Assembly: GCA_964019055.1 (NCBI GenBank)
Contig: OZ025223.1
Span: 8,748,263-8,812,262, forward strand
Direction: 5' to 3'
From: Anthopleura xanthogrammica
Taxonomy: Eukaryota > Cnidaria > Anthozoa > Actiniaria > Actiniidae
Length of the DNA: 64,000 bases
In this document: positions 21,022-33,514 of the stretch, piece after piece
How positions within the stretch are numbered: the first letter of the stretch is position 1
Layout of the letters: every line of letters starts with the position of its first letter
Made by a program: the position numbers and the translations under genes
Notes under the pieces: model-generated
Seen by the model: the letters and a program-made list of their open reading frames with translations, nothing else
The model's database searches: none
What the model was told of the DNA's origin: nothing

Positions 21022-21179
21022 CACTGAGTAAGAAAATATTAAAAATGTCATCAATCAAGACCTTTTTTTTCTTATTTATTGCATGGTTACTGTCACTAAA
21101 CATCATTTCTGGTATAGTGTTTGTGCTTGTTTTTACGAGGGTAGCAATAGCCAGTAGCTAACAAACCTGTAGCCCTCAT

Positions 21180-21352
21180 TCCATTATCCAATTAGAATTT
21201 AGAAATGATTTTTGTGGAGGGAGGAAAACTGGAGAATCTGGGGAAAAACCCTTGAAACCCTACTCATATATGACACCTAGCCCAGCTAGACTCCAACCTG
21301 GGACGCACTGGTGAATGACAAGGGCTCTCACCACTTCACCACCCATGCTTCC
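21180..21352 (-). mobile_element. tRNA-derived SINE upstream of C
   Basis: Same SINE as at A, D and E, with the box B region uninterrupted (ggttggagtc on the minus strand) as in D. This groups C with D. Confidence 0.55.
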
Positions 21353-21359
21353 CCATGTG

Positions 21360-22200
21360 GAGTCTTTTAAAACTAGCTGAATGCAGGGCCTTGAAAATCT
21401 GGGGGGCACAAAGTCACTTCGCAACATGTGATCACGAAAAATGAATATTTAATTCCATAATAGAATGTATATATTCGTCTGTACTGGTATTGAATATATA
21501 TCGAAAAGTTTAACTTTAGATACTCAGAACAACTTACTAAGATCGATAACAAGCTTTCGACTCAAGCTAGAGTGAGCATCGCCAGCATTTGTCGCTCGTG
21601 TAGCCACTACCCCGCTTTGGTGATTTAAAAAAATTGCATCGCCTGTGCAAGCAAAAAATCGCTCATGTAGCCGCGGCTTAAAACACTGAGCAAACATTTA
21701 TCTAAATGAAAATTAAAACAATACCTAGTTGGTCTCAACTAATCAGCTTTGTATTATCTAATGGCTATATATATATATCATTGAATCCAGGTTAATACCT
21801 AGTTAATCTGATTGTCACAATGTCAAATTTTATACTCATGGGGATTAGGGGGGGGGGGGGGGTTACAATCCTTACCAAAATGACAGTCTTCTAGTTTCAG
21901 GGGGATGCCAGCCCACCCCTAACACAATGAATTATAAATGCATTAGAATGGAAGAAAAAAGCAATTTAGTCACTACTTGCATGGCCAAAAAGCTTCTCTC
22001 CTGTGCTTTGAGGGTTTTTCACTGGGTTATCCAGTTTTTTTATCCAGATACTCTCTAGAGATGCCATTGAATATTTATAGTTATTAAGTTATTATTATTT
22101 TCATTAATTCTAATCATTACTGAATATCTATTCCTCATTACAAATTCCAGGTTTACATCTAGACATAGACCTGCTACTAGACTGGAGGTCTATCCTACAT
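21360..22200. other. 5' flank of C, no gene seen
   Basis: AT-rich flank shared with D, interrupted by a region (about 21465-21780) not seen in other units. It has a poly-G run near 21848. No supported gene. Confidence 0.45.
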
Positions 22201-22440
22201 TAAATTAGACCCGGAGCCCGAATGGTCTACGAGTCAATATTCCATGAGGCTGAAGGCTGAGTGTGATAACTGACTTGTAGACCATGAGGGCGAGAGGTCT
22301 AATTGTTTTAGTGTAAACCTACTAGGTAAACACACAAATAAATAATTGTTTTTGCCATTGTTTTGGCTTTGAAAACAAGCCTTTTTCACTAGTGGTCTAT
22401 CAAAAATAGACAGCAAGAAGCTCACCCAATCAGAGTGCAG
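22200..22440. mobile_element. Diverged tctacgagtcaat-type MITE (upstream of C)
   Basis: Carries tctacgagtcaatattccatgag and the gcgagaggtctaattgtttt end of the family. It matches the copy at about 34895-35155 upstream of D. Confidence 0.55.
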
Positions 22441-23751
22441 GATTGGTGTGATTATCAGGCGATATTCAATGGTCGAACAGTGATTATGAAGTTTGACAAA
22501 GTTTGCCTGAGTGGAAGTAATACTAAAATGTTTTTATAATCCTGAATTTCATCTTTTCTCTGATATTCAGGTCTAGAATTATACTAAAACAATTATTCAC
22601 TTCAGGCTCAGTGAATATGACGAATATTTACCTTGATTATTTCTCAGTAAATATTTAGTAAATAAACCACTTCTGGCGGCTGGGATATCGGCTGATAATG
22701 TCCAAGGATGAGAAATGGTCCTTTCATTAACACTTGTTTATGAAAACTGAGTTTCTATGTTTTCTGTGTTTTTTTCCTCCCATTTTTTTACCTATTTATA
22801 TTTTACTGGATGGGTATCACTAATTGGACTGGAGATATCACCTGATATCTGTCCTGTGAAAATGTTCCATGTGACACATTTGAACCAATGAAAGCATGCA
22901 AGAATTTATCGTTGGGTTATAATCACAAATGGTATTCAGTATGCCTTCGGTGAATAAGTGTGAAATAACATATTATCTGGTTTCTATCTGAGATACAACC
23001 CAATGAATAACAAAGAAAACTGTGTTAAGTATGCAATAAATATATATTTCTTTTCTTACCTCATACTAACAGGAAAAGACCCTGTGTACCACTTCAAACT
23101 CAAAGACAGGAATCCAAAAAATCCCAAGTTGACTGAGTCTGGAAGAAAAAGATGGACTGTTAACAATCTACATAAAAAGGAAGATGGGGGACTAATATTA
23201 TTCTTAAAATTCACCTTCAGCAATTATTTTATTTGTTATACTTTTTTCAATATCATTTTCAGCTGAAAGTACCGAAATAAGATCCTGTTTGGATTAAATA
23301 CCCAAAATGAGAGGTGACTGAACCCCCCTGTATTCTTATCTAGGAGAGCTGAAGGCCCCAATCCCCTCCCACCCTGCCGTCTATGCATTACATGTTTCAA
23401 AGGCTATATATATTCCAAAGAATATGATAAAATTTATTTACTAAAAGTTCAAAGTTTGAGATAAATTTAGTAAATACGAAGAAAGTTATTGAAGTCCAAA
23501 GTTTGTACATTTTGTATGGATTTGAATGCTGGTGAGCAACAGCTTGACCTACAACCAACAATTCTGATAAAATTTGTACAATCTTGGGTCATCGGTAACT
23601 TTGGTCCTATTTGAGTAATTTCACTTGAAACTCTCCATTTTTACTCTCTTTAACATGCTCTTTCAATTCATTATATTTTTGTTGGTCTTGGATTAAGTTA
23701 ATATTTAAAATGAAAGCACAATACACGTGTGCCAACTCATTCATTCAGATC

Positions 23752-26700
23752 ACTCTAAAGACGGGACGGGGACGCAGGGACTCGGGGACGGGGACACGGG
23801 GACAGGGACTCGGGGACAGGGACGCGGGGACTCGGGGACTCAGGGACATGACTGTAAAATTCAAACATTTTTAGAATGAAAAGAATATTTTACCTTCAAT
23901 CTTGAAAGCCTCTTTCTCCTCAAATTGAAAAATTACGACTTATTATTTGGTTTGTTTGGCGAACAACATGCTCGTTAGTAGACCAAATAAATTACTAAAT
24001 AATCATTTGAATCTGTCTTTTACATTGAGTTCAGATCATGTGCAGAGGTGTGTCTGACCATAGTGTCAATTGTAGATTTAATTCACGCAACAAAAGTACA
24101 ATTGAATTGCTTGGGTTCATAATAAAACAAACAAACAAGAACAATATTGGTTTATCAAGCTAGGTTTAAAGCATAATATACCTTCTTTTCTGCTAGATGT
24201 TTTCATACATTCAGAACTATAACTCCCATTTCAAGTGGTAACCGGTATTCCATTATTTTGACGTCTTCTGCAGAGTCTTTAAAACAAATTTTTCTACTAG
24301 ATTCGCCCAGCTCGCAGGGGGGGTTGGACACAGCGCGCGAAGCATCAAGGGACAAAACGTTAATTTGAATTCATTTGCTCCTGGACGTCGAGAAGTGAAG
24401 AGCTCCCGACGGTTTGAAACTTGATGTAAACAAACAAAGGACATAAGAATATCAAAAGTTTATGGAGAAACGGGAAGTTAATTAGCTATTTTATATATCA
24501 TACACAAAATTTGGAATTTATTGAATAAAATTCAAAACTAAATAAAGCAAATTATTTGTAGCCGAGTCTTACAAACTACCGAGTTTTTCATCCGAAAATC
24601 TTTCAGCTCAAATGATTGCTAGGATGCCTAATATGTTGAAGTAATTCAGCTTTCAACAAGGAAATTACTGATTCTGATCCTTTTGGCAACGGAATGCTGG
24701 AAAATTATACTGAGGTTTTTAAAGGAATCGACTAAAATAATATGATGAGAAATTTCAAAACTTTAGAAAACTGCCGGCGTAATTGAGTTGTCAAGCAAGC
24801 GCAGATTGCTAGAAGTCAAGAAACTAAAACTTATCATGTATGACACGAAAATAAAGTATACTAAAAAAGTTTTTTTACTTATGACAAGAAAACTCTGTTT
24901 AAAAAATATCAGCTAGAAAACTACTTGCCTGTTCGTAAAATTATCAAAATTTTTAGCAGCAGACTCTGAAAGCCCTGCAAGTGTCACCACAGATCGTAGG
25001 TAAAAATTGAAAAACAAAACAAACATGAAATCTCTAAAAAGCAAAGTGTAATATGAAAATTAAATAATATAGAAACAATATATAAAAAAAAAGCAAATAT
25101 AGCCGCCTATTCTGATCATAAAAATGACTGTTAGTTCAGTGAAAATCGTGAAAAGCTTGGCCCTGTCTACATAACCAGTGTGAACAATCAAAATTAATAT
25201 CAAGCTTTCCCCCAAAAAAAAATGACCGACAAAATTAAATTCGATATAAGAGTATAAATAGAATATTAGTAAAGTATTTATTGGTTTACAACATTTAAGA
25301 CTAGTTATAGAATTCCATCCTTTTTCGAAAGCAAAATAGTATTTTCAGTTCAACTCGTAATGAAGAAGTAGAATGCCTCTGATTCAGTTCACTGTTAATA
25401 ATAATATACTTTTCTTTTTTTGTTTTTTTTTCCCCACAAAGCAAACAACTTAAATAAGAAATTGTTTTAGAAGAACTTTTTGCAATTACAATGAAGAAAA
25501 AGAAAGAGAAAAAGAATAAAAAGGCGCCCATTTGGAGCATCGAATAGGTTCACTCTTCGAACAGCAAGTGCATGCAGAGTTAAAAGACAACAGTGAGATG
25601 TCAACTTTTATGTCACCAATTTCACCTTGACAAGCTTAATTTTTTTACACAAGAAGGTACTGTACCTATCGTGTATTTGCATGATGATAAACTGATATTA
25701 TTTCGACATTTATCTGACCAAAGTGGTACAACACTATAAAATTTTCCTCGTCAAATATTGGAAGAACCGAGTTACCTGCTATACGAAAGCTAGCTCAAGA
25801 AAGGCTTCAATATGAGTCTTTATATCTCAAAAAGTAATGGGGAGCCCTGGGGAGCGTTTATACCACATGAAAGGTACTTTCCTGCTTTACATTTTGTTAT
25901 AGTTTCAATACGAGATCCCTTATATTTCAAGAGTAAACAACAGAAGTGTGAAGCAAGCAGTTTTAGACAAAATGACTCGAGATCAAAATTAACACACGTC
26001 AATGAATGACGATAAAAAAAACTCATAAGCAAGATTTTGAAGCCAAACTTCTATGACACCTTCAATATAACATACACTTTAATCGTACGAAATTTTATCG
26101 TAAGAAAAAACAAATAAATGCTATAAAACCTACTAACTTTAGCACTTGCCTTCTCAGTTCTCTCTGCCATTTTTGTTTTTCCCTCTCTCGAAATAGAGGG
26201 TCCTGATTGGTCAGTTTTCACTACCGTGATGCTTCGCGCGCTGTGTCCAACCCCCCCTGCCCAGCTCGATTCGCCATTAAAAGCACAGGTATACCGAGCC
26301 TTTTAATAAGGAGTAAAACAACCAAAAATGGGCTTCCTGTGTTATTGACAGCCTATATGCGGTTTTTCGTAAAAATAATTGCGGGCTCAATAACAACAAT
26401 CATGGCGACAGGATCGGTGGATATTTGATTTTACAGAAGGAAAAAGGAGACAAAAAGACCCTTAATATCCATGTTTATTCATCAGGATCTCGTGAAACTA
26501 TCAATAAAGTATACACAGACAGATTCAAATGATTATTTAGTAATTTATTTGGTCTACTAACGAGCATGTTGTTCGCCAAACAAACCAAATAATAAGTCGT
26601 AATTTTTCAATTCGAGGAGAAAGAGGCTTTCAAGATTGAAGGTAAAATATTCTTTTCATCCTAAAAATGTTTGAATTTTACAGTCACGTCCCCGCGTCCC

Positions 26701-26761
26701 CGAGTCCCCGTCCCCGAGTCCCCGTCCCCGAGACCCCGCGTCCCCGTCCCTTCTTTAGAGG
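23752..26761. mobile_element. 3.0-kb foldback DNA transposon, non-autonomous
   Basis: Terminal inverted repeats of roughly 260 bp. The ends read actctaaagacgggacgggg and, reverse-complemented from the right, cctctaaagaagggacgggg. Next come G-rich subterminal repeats (ggggactcggggac) and a long arm matching across ttggtttgtttggcgaac. A possible GATC target duplication flanks it (23748-23751 and 26762-26765), and unit 1 has gatc once at the matching site. A further inverted block (ggacacagcgcgcgaagcatca) lies deeper inside. No transposase-sized ORF is present, so it would depend on an element elsewhere. Confidence 0.8.
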
Positions 26762-27612
26762 GATCCCATTCATTTAACCTACTTCGAAGGGCTTCTAACT
26801 GACTATATAGACCGCCTCAAGCTTAGATTCAATATATTCCTATCTAGAAATATTCACGGCTTACCTGAATGTCTTTAAGCAATGTTCAAATCCACACAAT
26901 TCACAAATACTGGGATATTTTCCTCGTTATAAACGTCGAACTCTACTCGACTCAATCCAACATGTCTGGTCAGAATTGTAGGTACATCCTGGATACTTCG
27001 TGTAGGACGTCATATGGAGATTTTTACCTGTGACGTATTTCCGGGTCCGACTGATCACAAAAACCATTAAAATATGCTGCGAAAATTTTTTTTAATATCT
27101 GAACTTTGAACAACAAAATCTGTCATAAAGAAAAAGTAGTGACCAGTTCTAAAAGGAAACTATGAGTAATAGCTAGAGAGAAAGGAGAAAGGGAAAAATA
27201 AATAGGAAAAGAAAGTAGAGGAAAACCGAACCACCAAAACAGAAAGGAAGTTAAGGAGGAAGCAGGGATGGAAGGAATGTAGGGAAAAGGGATAATAGGA
27301 AAAGAGTGAAAGATAAATGGAGGAAAGAAGAAATGAAGAAAAGAAGGGAAGAAGAAAGGGATAAAAGAGGGAATAAAGCAACCAACCAACTTCGTTCCTG
27401 TAGCTTGAAACAATAGAATACTTACTGTATATAATAGATAAACCGAACTCATAAAAATGAAAAATTTTTCAATAAAAAATAACGAAATTTCACTTCTTAT
27501 GAAACCTCTTGTTGCATATTTGGACGCATGTACGTAGCCATGACCCATGACTGCTTTTCCCTCTGAAGGCCCTATTTACAGTCAAAACGGCTCAAACGTA
27601 CCCCCTAGAAGC

Positions 27613-27877
27613 CATTAATGAATTTATTATTCGAATATTGAGTTCATTATTCACTCTGACTCCAAACTTCAAAATAAATCATCTATACTTGAGTTTTGAT
27701 TGGATTCTTCAACAATTGTCATGCCAAGCTAGGTAGAAAAACTCTCCAGAAAGGCCATCACTTAGAATTTCAGTTGTGAAATGAATGTTTTAACCTTAAA
27801 AGGTTTGGAGTCTTCCGATTTTTGAATGAAAACTCAAAGTGAATAATCAACTCAATATTCGAATAATGAAATCAGTA
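27613..27877. mobile_element. Foldback with ttattcgaatattgag arms
   Basis: The arms ttattattcgaatattgag and ctcaatattcgaataatg are inverted and extend to attcact/agtgaat. Units 1 and 2 lack it at the matching site, so it is specific to unit 3. Confidence 0.65.
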
Positions 27878-28440
27878 ACGGAGTCTAGGGGTGGGGGGGT
27901 ACGCTTGAGCTGTTTTGACTGTAACAATTAAACCTCTCGCCTTCATGGTCTACGAGTCAATAGCCCATTCGGCCTTCAGCCCCATGTTTTAGTATAAATC
28001 TAATAATCGATCAAATAAATAATTCTTTTTGCTATTGTTTTAGCTTTCAAAACAAGCCTTTTTCGCAGACCACTAGTACCTCAGCCAATCAGAGTGCAGG
28101 ATTTGTGATAGACCGTTAGTAGGTTTATACTAATATGGACCTTCATCAACCTTTTTTGAAACAGCTGTATACTCAGTGTCACCCTAATGACACTAAAACA
28201 ATTATTCACCTCGACCTCAGTGAATGATTGTTAAATAATAATTATACCTTAATACTAATATACCAAAAACTATTAAAATAGATCTAGATATAAATATACA
28301 ACTATAAAATCTATTTAGCAAATGCCTACTGTAATAAAGTCTTAATCTTACATAGACATATTGAAAGCTAATGATAATTTTGTAACTAACTCATATTAGA
28401 TATTATTATATTTACATTATTTATATTTCCCAGAGTCTTA

Positions 28441-28644
28441 CAGCGCGACGCTCAAAAGTATGACCACATTTAATGTATTCGCACACTTCTATGCACGGGA
28501 TTTTGTACTTTAAACCGACACAATTGATGCAAAGTTGTCTGGTTTTACCAAATAAGGCGTGTAAAAGCTCGTTTGCAGCAAAAAGCCCGTGCATAGAAGT
28601 ATGCCAATACATTAAAAGTTGTCATACTTTTGCGCGTCGCGCTG
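28441..28644. mobile_element. 204-bp MITE with TA duplication and paralogous empty site
   Basis: The ends are cagcgcgacgctcaaaagta and, reverse-complemented, cagcgcgacgcgcaaaagta. TA flanks both sides (28439-28440 and 28645-28646). Units 2 and 3b read gtcttaaggtcc with a single TA, so this is a clean insertion after duplication. Probably a Tc1/mariner-type non-autonomous element. Confidence 0.85.
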
Positions 28645-28646
28645 TA

Positions 28647-29011
28647 AGGTCCTGTTACACTGCGCAATATTCTCAGCAACTTGTCTCTCGATCTTATGCT
28701 TGAAAATGTAGCGTTACAGGTTGCTGAGGTGAGGTGTTACACTGCAACGCGATCTCAGCAACTTGCAGTGACTTGAGAAATATGGCTTAAAATTGTGAGA
28801 AAAGTTGTTGGAGGGGTGATACACGGTGCAAGGGCGTTCCCAGTTGCTGCAATCCGTTGCGAAAAGTAGAACTGAGTTCTACTTCGAGCAACGCTACGAG
28901 CAACGACAAACATTGCGAGACATCCACTGTTACGCTGTTCAATTCTCCAGCAACTTGTCTAGCAACGGTGTTGTTAAGTTGGTGGGAAAATTGCACAGTG
29001 TAACAGGGCCT
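28647..29011. mobile_element. GTTACACYG MITE, full length (unit 3, gene D side)
   Basis: Same ends as at 14917-15281, with the 204-bp MITE inserted directly at its left border. Non-coding. Confidence 0.7.
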
Positions 29012-29294
29012 TTACATCCATGATCATTCCTAATTACGTGACCAACACAGCCCAAGACGTCTGTGTTTTAGGCTACCGTCAATCAAAAATTTACAAGCTC
29101 AGACCGATGAAAATTTGATTGACGGAAGCAAAAAACCCAGGCGAATCGAAATGTTGCTAGTTGTCTGGGTCGCGTGATTATGAAAATGCGTAAACTATAT
29201 AAATTACGTCCAGTCGTGATATCTTTCTTGCATGATACTTGACATCTTTTTTGGAATGCATGATACTTGACTGTTTGACGCTCTGAAGGTCCTA

Positions 29295-29564
29295 TAGTTC
29301 ACCCTAAATTGATGCCTCACCATAGCAACCAGAGAGGGAAACTTTATACGATGACGTAAGTGTTATGGACAACACTCTATGTTCACTTCAGCTATATGGA
29401 TTCTTTGTTGAGTCTGTAGTCAATAATTATAGTTCACCCTAATTTGATGCTTCACCATAGCAACCAGAGAGGGAAACTTTATACGATGACGTAAGTGTTA
29501 TGGACAACACTCTATGTTCACTTTAGCTATATGGATTCTTTGTTGAGTCTGTAGTCAATAATTA
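29295..29564. repeat. 135-bp direct tandem duplication (gene D side)
   Basis: Two copies with start points exactly 135 bp apart, as at gene A and gene E. Confidence 0.85.
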
Positions 29565-29708
29565 TATCCTTTTTCAAGTCATGTAAGCGAGGCTAAAGGG
29601 TCAATACAAGCAAAACAGACCAATAACAAGCAGTAATATCGGTGTCAGTATTAAGGTCAGTCACTTTTTCTTAAGATGGAGTATGTAGTCACGTACAAAC
29701 GTGTCTAC

Positions 29709-29767
29709 TTTATTCTCAACTAAGATTGGATTGAGTTTGAAATCCCGTAAAGACGTGTCTCTTTATT
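29709..29767 (-). terminator. Poly(A) signals of gene D
   Basis: AATAAA overlaps the TAA stop (29762-29767), and a second copy lies about 50 nt downstream (29709-29714), the same arrangement as in gene A. Confidence 0.55.
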
Positions 29768-32700
29768 GAAGACCTTGAAGGTTTAAATTATGAAACACAA
29801 GTCTTGACACTTCATAAATACCAGGTTTGAAATGATTGCTGATCAAGTTGAAGGACTTTCCATCTTGTTCTGGAAACAGAAGGTATTGTTTTGTATTTGG
29901 TAAAACAGGATAAGGAAGATAGATTCTGTGCTCAATCTCATCTGTTTGGACGTTAATCACGGACATGAAACGCTGATCAATAATCAGGAGATATGACCCT
30001 GATACGAACAAAATGTCAAGACACGATACGCATGCGTCTGTTGACCAACGTTTGAAAAGAGTGCCATCTGACGTGTTGACTATGAATATGGAATACTTAT
30101 AATGGTATGCGAGAAGACGACCATCTTCAGAAACATGAACTGCGTCATGTACATTAATATCGGGCAGCCTGTAAGGACAAGGGCATTTATTTTTTACTGT
30201 TGGGTAGATTGGAATGGGTTCCTGTTCACGGTCATAATGATACAGCAACAATTCACGATAGGTGTAAATGAAGTACTGTTTAGATGGTGTCTGTAAACCA
30301 GGTTTTGGAGGATATGGATACTCAGTATGACCAATCCCCCAATTCATCAGCTTCACTTCACCATCTTTATTGGTAAACGTTTTTATTTCTTCTGGCTCAT
30401 AGCGCTTCCATGTTCTTGTCACGACAATATGACCCTGACAGCTAACGTCCATTACAGTACTATCTTCATTCACTGTAATGGTGTTACGTACTTGTCCTGT
30501 TAGTCCTTCAATGACGTAGACCTTGTTGTCATGACAACCCTTGATGACGATGAAGCAGCCCTGATCATCCCCAAACACGTGACATGTTTGTATTGCGTCA
30601 TGGGGAGACTGATATTGACTGACCACTTCAAGTGTCGTTGCGTCTAATATCTCAATCTTGTTCCCATTTTCTTCGGCAGCAACGATGAAGTTGATGTTTG
30701 GAGAGGTGGTAATGAGCCTTTTGCAAATAAAGGATTTCCACATGATAAGTCGTCCATCAAGCTGAAACACATATACTGCAGTTGACAGTGAATTTGAACA
30801 AGGTATGGGGAGAACAGCTATAAACCCTTCCTTACACTTAAGTAGATATTGTAGGGAAGATAACAATGACAAGCGTCCTTCTATTACTGCTAACGGAGTC
30901 TGCAACAAAGCATTTTCATAAAAATAAGGAAAATGATGCTTCGTAAGGGCATCAAGTGCATTTGGCGTTGTTTCTTCACTCAATCCCTTCGCATGTGCAG
31001 CTTGAAAAACGAATGCAAGATAACGCCCAAATGAAGTGGGACGAGCGAAGCGACAAGAAGAGTCGTGTGGCTGTATGTTCCTGGGGAAACAAATTGTCAT
31101 ACCTCCAAGTACTTTGAGTAGAGAATTAGATATCATACCGTCACTAATGCAATTGCCAAAATTGATGTTTTCAATCTTTAATGTAGTCAGAAGGTAAATG
31201 TTAGAAAACAATCTATGCTTATCAGCTTTGACGACTGGCAAACGTTTCTTAATAAGGTTGCAAAGAAATCTTACAGCATACTTCTCGGTGTCTGTAAGAT
31301 TCAACGGTTTATCAAGATCTTTCTTCCCGTTGCGTATGTCACTAAGGACTTCATTACACTGACTGGCAAGTACTTCATCCCCGTCTTCTACACGAACACT
31401 GAAGTCATGTTCTTCATCTTCTTGAAGAGTCAACCAATCAAACACTGACTTGTGAAATGCTGTCACGTGATCCCCCTCAACAGGAAACAACCAATGAAGT
31501 GAGTTCAAAGCATCTTTTCTTTTCTTTCTCTCTTGGCGTTGGACTTCATGGTCACTCTTAAGACAAAGAATATTGTAAAACATGTTCTTTGGCAAAGGGT
31601 TGTTGGTTGCCACTACAGCTTCAAGCATCTTGTAGAACCACTCTTCTTCTAATATGTAAGGTAGGAGGATTTCTTTTAGACGATAGAAATAATTCTCATA
31701 CACTGATGAGATTCCATTTGGGAACAGCTTCCAAACTTTGTCTGGTGATGCGACATTTTCTTTTTTTAAAAAGTCGATGACAAAGAAAGCCACTAAGAAC
31801 AAACCTTTTGTCATTTCCACCAGCTTCTGTACAAGGTCTGCATTTTCGTCATTGTCGTACTGTGGATAGAGAGCTTTAAGCTCGGAGCTAAAAAAATGTT
31901 CAAGATCTTTGATATTGGACTGATCTTCTGCTATTATTTCTATGGCAACCACCAAACCAAGGGCAGAGGTATTTGTTGATGGTCTACTGGTGAGAATAAA
32001 TCGAAGCCATGAAGGGAAACATGACAGTTTTTGCCTTAGTGCCTTCAGTAGTTCATCTTTAGGATCATGTGAACACTCGTCCAGAGCATCTAGAACAACA
32101 ACCAAGTTAGAGTCTCTTTGTTCTACATTACACAATGGTTCCTCCAGCAAAATGGTTAACAGCTCTTCACAGTTCATCTCGGAAATCTTCTTACCAAAAT
32201 CTGTTTGCAACTTTCTTTTCAAGGCATCTTCATAACCAGGAACAGTGTCACACATCTGCCTTGCTATGGACTGCAACATCAACCTTGGATTGTTTCTTGT
32301 GGAATTACTAAACTGAAAGAAGTGACATGCTGCAAGACATCCAAGATCCTTGTATGTCTGACAGATTTTAGCAGCAATAGTTGATTTGCCCATCCCTGGA
32401 CCAGCTGTGATCAGCATTATACACGAGTCTGGTCGGTCACTGTCAACATGGGATTTGACATGATCTAGAATCCACTGGCGAGTGTTTGGATGAAAAGACT
32501 TACATTTTGTATTTATTTCTGGTCTAAAGTCAGAAAAATGCAGCTTTTGGATTGGTTCATTCATTTTCTGAGCCTCGATGCAGACATTCCTAATGTCAAC
32601 AAGTTTGTCTTTCATGTCTGCCGTGTCTGACTTGAGGTCTGCTGTATTTGACTTGAGGTCTGCTGTGTCTGTCTTGAGGTTTGCTGTGTCTGTCTTGATG

Positions 32701-33347
32701 CCTGCTGTGTCTGACTTGAGGTCTGCTGTGTCTGACTTCACTTCCTCTAGCTGTGTTTTGACATCCTTATCTGATATATACCAATCATAGAGTAACTGGT
32801 TGTTGTCTTTCTTTCCCAAAGGAGCAGACTTCAAATCATCTATGGCATCTTGACTGAGTCCCAATGACAGAAGGGCAGATGAGATATCTTGCCAGTGTTG
32901 TTCGAAGTCAACATCATCTATTTCAGTATTTGGTTTGTGTGCTATTTTATTGTTTCTGTAGTACTTTATCCTTGCTAGGTTAGCCTCTAGTGAGGTATCT
33001 GTTCCAGGTGGTAAGACATCCCATCCAGTTGCTGGTGGTGCAAGTCCACAAATATTTCTTAGAAGAACAAACAGTAAAGTGATATCAAAGTCTTCAGATT
33101 TAGGGTCACTCCCACTTGGTGGATACAGTTTGTCCCATTGCTCGTTATTCAGTACTTTCCCTTTTGGTTTTTTCAGCTTTTGTAGCGTTGTCTTGGTAGC
33201 ATTTAAGTTGGCTTTTAGCAAAGATGGTGGATGTATGCCATCAAATACAGAACGAACTGCCTGTGTGCCTCCATCGACTAGTAACCTACAAAGCTTGGTG
33301 TAGTTGATTTTGTCATCTGTTTCTTTGCACCAGCTGGATGAGGCCAT
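29763..33347 (-). CDS. Gene D: HEPN-(heptad coil)6-NACHT-beta-propeller protein
   Basis: A 1194-residue intact paralog. The HEPN domain has R131-x5-H137 (RNNKIAH) and lacks the 10-residue insert present in A, B and E. Residues 204-245 are only six heptads, several diverged (KSDTAGI, KTDTANL, KSNTADL). Walker A is 316-323 and Walker B 416-425. FHKSVFDWL lies near 630 and the propeller covers the last roughly 310 residues. The propeller carries a short Pro/Tyr-rich insert (PYPPKPGLQTPSKQY) not seen in the sisters. The splice acceptor proposed before the start codon in A and E is changed from ctcag to ctcgg here, a silent change if the upstream frame is translated. So D may start at the upstream ATG (33377), use another acceptor, or be poorly spliced. 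NLR-like function is inferred. Confidence 0.85.
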   Translation of the reverse strand: MASSSWCKETDDKINYTKLCRLLVDGGTQAVRSVFDGIHPPSLLKANLNATKTTLQKLKKPKGKVLNNEQWDKLYPPSGSDPKSEDFDITLLFVLLRNICGLAPPATGWDVLPPGTDTSLEANLARIKYYRNNKIAHKPNTEIDDVDFEQHWQDISSALLSLGLSQDAIDDLKSAPLGKKDNNQLLYDWYISDKDVKTQLEEVKSDTADLKSDTAGIKTDTANLKTDTADLKSNTADLKSDTADMKDKLVDIRNVCIEAQKMNEPIQKLHFSDFRPEINTKCKSFHPNTRQWILDHVKSHVDSDRPDSCIMLITAGPGMGKSTIAAKICQTYKDLGCLAACHFFQFSNSTRNNPRLMLQSIARQMCDTVPGYEDALKRKLQTDFGKKISEMNCEELLTILLEEPLCNVEQRDSNLVVVLDALDECSHDPKDELLKALRQKLSCFPSWLRFILTSRPSTNTSALGLVVAIEIIAEDQSNIKDLEHFFSSELKALYPQYDNDENADLVQKLVEMTKGLFLVAFFVIDFLKKENVASPDKVWKLFPNGISSVYENYFYRLKEILLPYILEEEWFYKMLEAVVATNNPLPKNMFYNILCLKSDHEVQRQERKKRKDALNSLHWLFPVEGDHVTAFHKSVFDWLTLQEDEEHDFSVRVEDGDEVLASQCNEVLSDIRNGKKDLDKPLNLTDTEKYAVRFLCNLIKKRLPVVKADKHRLFSNIYLLTTLKIENINFGNCISDGMISNSLLKVLGGMTICFPRNIQPHDSSCRFARPTSFGRYLAFVFQAAHAKGLSEETTPNALDALTKHHFPYFYENALLQTPLAVIEGRLSLLSSLQYLLKCKEGFIAVLPIPCSNSLSTAVYVFQLDGRLIMWKSFICKRLITTSPNINFIVAAEENGNKIEILDATTLEVVSQYQSPHDAIQTCHVFGDDQGCFIVIKGCHDNKVYVIEGLTGQVRNTITVNEDSTVMDVSCQGHIVVTRTWKRYEPEEIKTFTNKDGEVKLMNWGIGHTEYPYPPKPGLQTPSKQYFIYTYRELLLYHYDREQEPIPIYPTVKNKCPCPYRLPDINVHDAVHVSEDGRLLAYHYKYSIFIVNTSDGTLFKRWSTDACVSCLDILFVSGSYLLIIDQRFMSVINVQTDEIEHRIYLPYPVLPNTKQYLLFPEQDGKSFNLISNHFKPGIYEVSRLVFHNLNLQGLQ
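32613..32738 (-). repeat. 21-bp coding minisatellite of gene D, 6 units
   Basis: 126 bp, exactly six units, much less homogeneous than the arrays of A and E. It probably represents the short ancestral state or an old contraction. Confidence 0.95.
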
Positions 33348-33514
33348 CACCGAGTAAGAAAATATTAAAAATGTCATCAATCAAGACCTTTTGTTTTCTA
33401 AATTTATTGCATGGTTACTGTCACTATACGTCATTTCCGGTATAGTGTTCGTCCTTGTTTTTACGAGGGTAGCAATACCCAGTAGCTAACAAACCTGTAG
33501 CCCTCATTCCATGA

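Larger units (their letters stand above)
12531..27040. repeat. Segmental duplication unit 2 (pseudogenes B and C)
   Basis: Bounded by unit markers. Compared with unit 3 it has lost the stretch between the 5' flank of B and the NACHT region of C, and it has gained a 3-kb foldback transposon at 23752-26761. Both of its HEPN-NACHT copies are broken. Confidence 0.8.
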
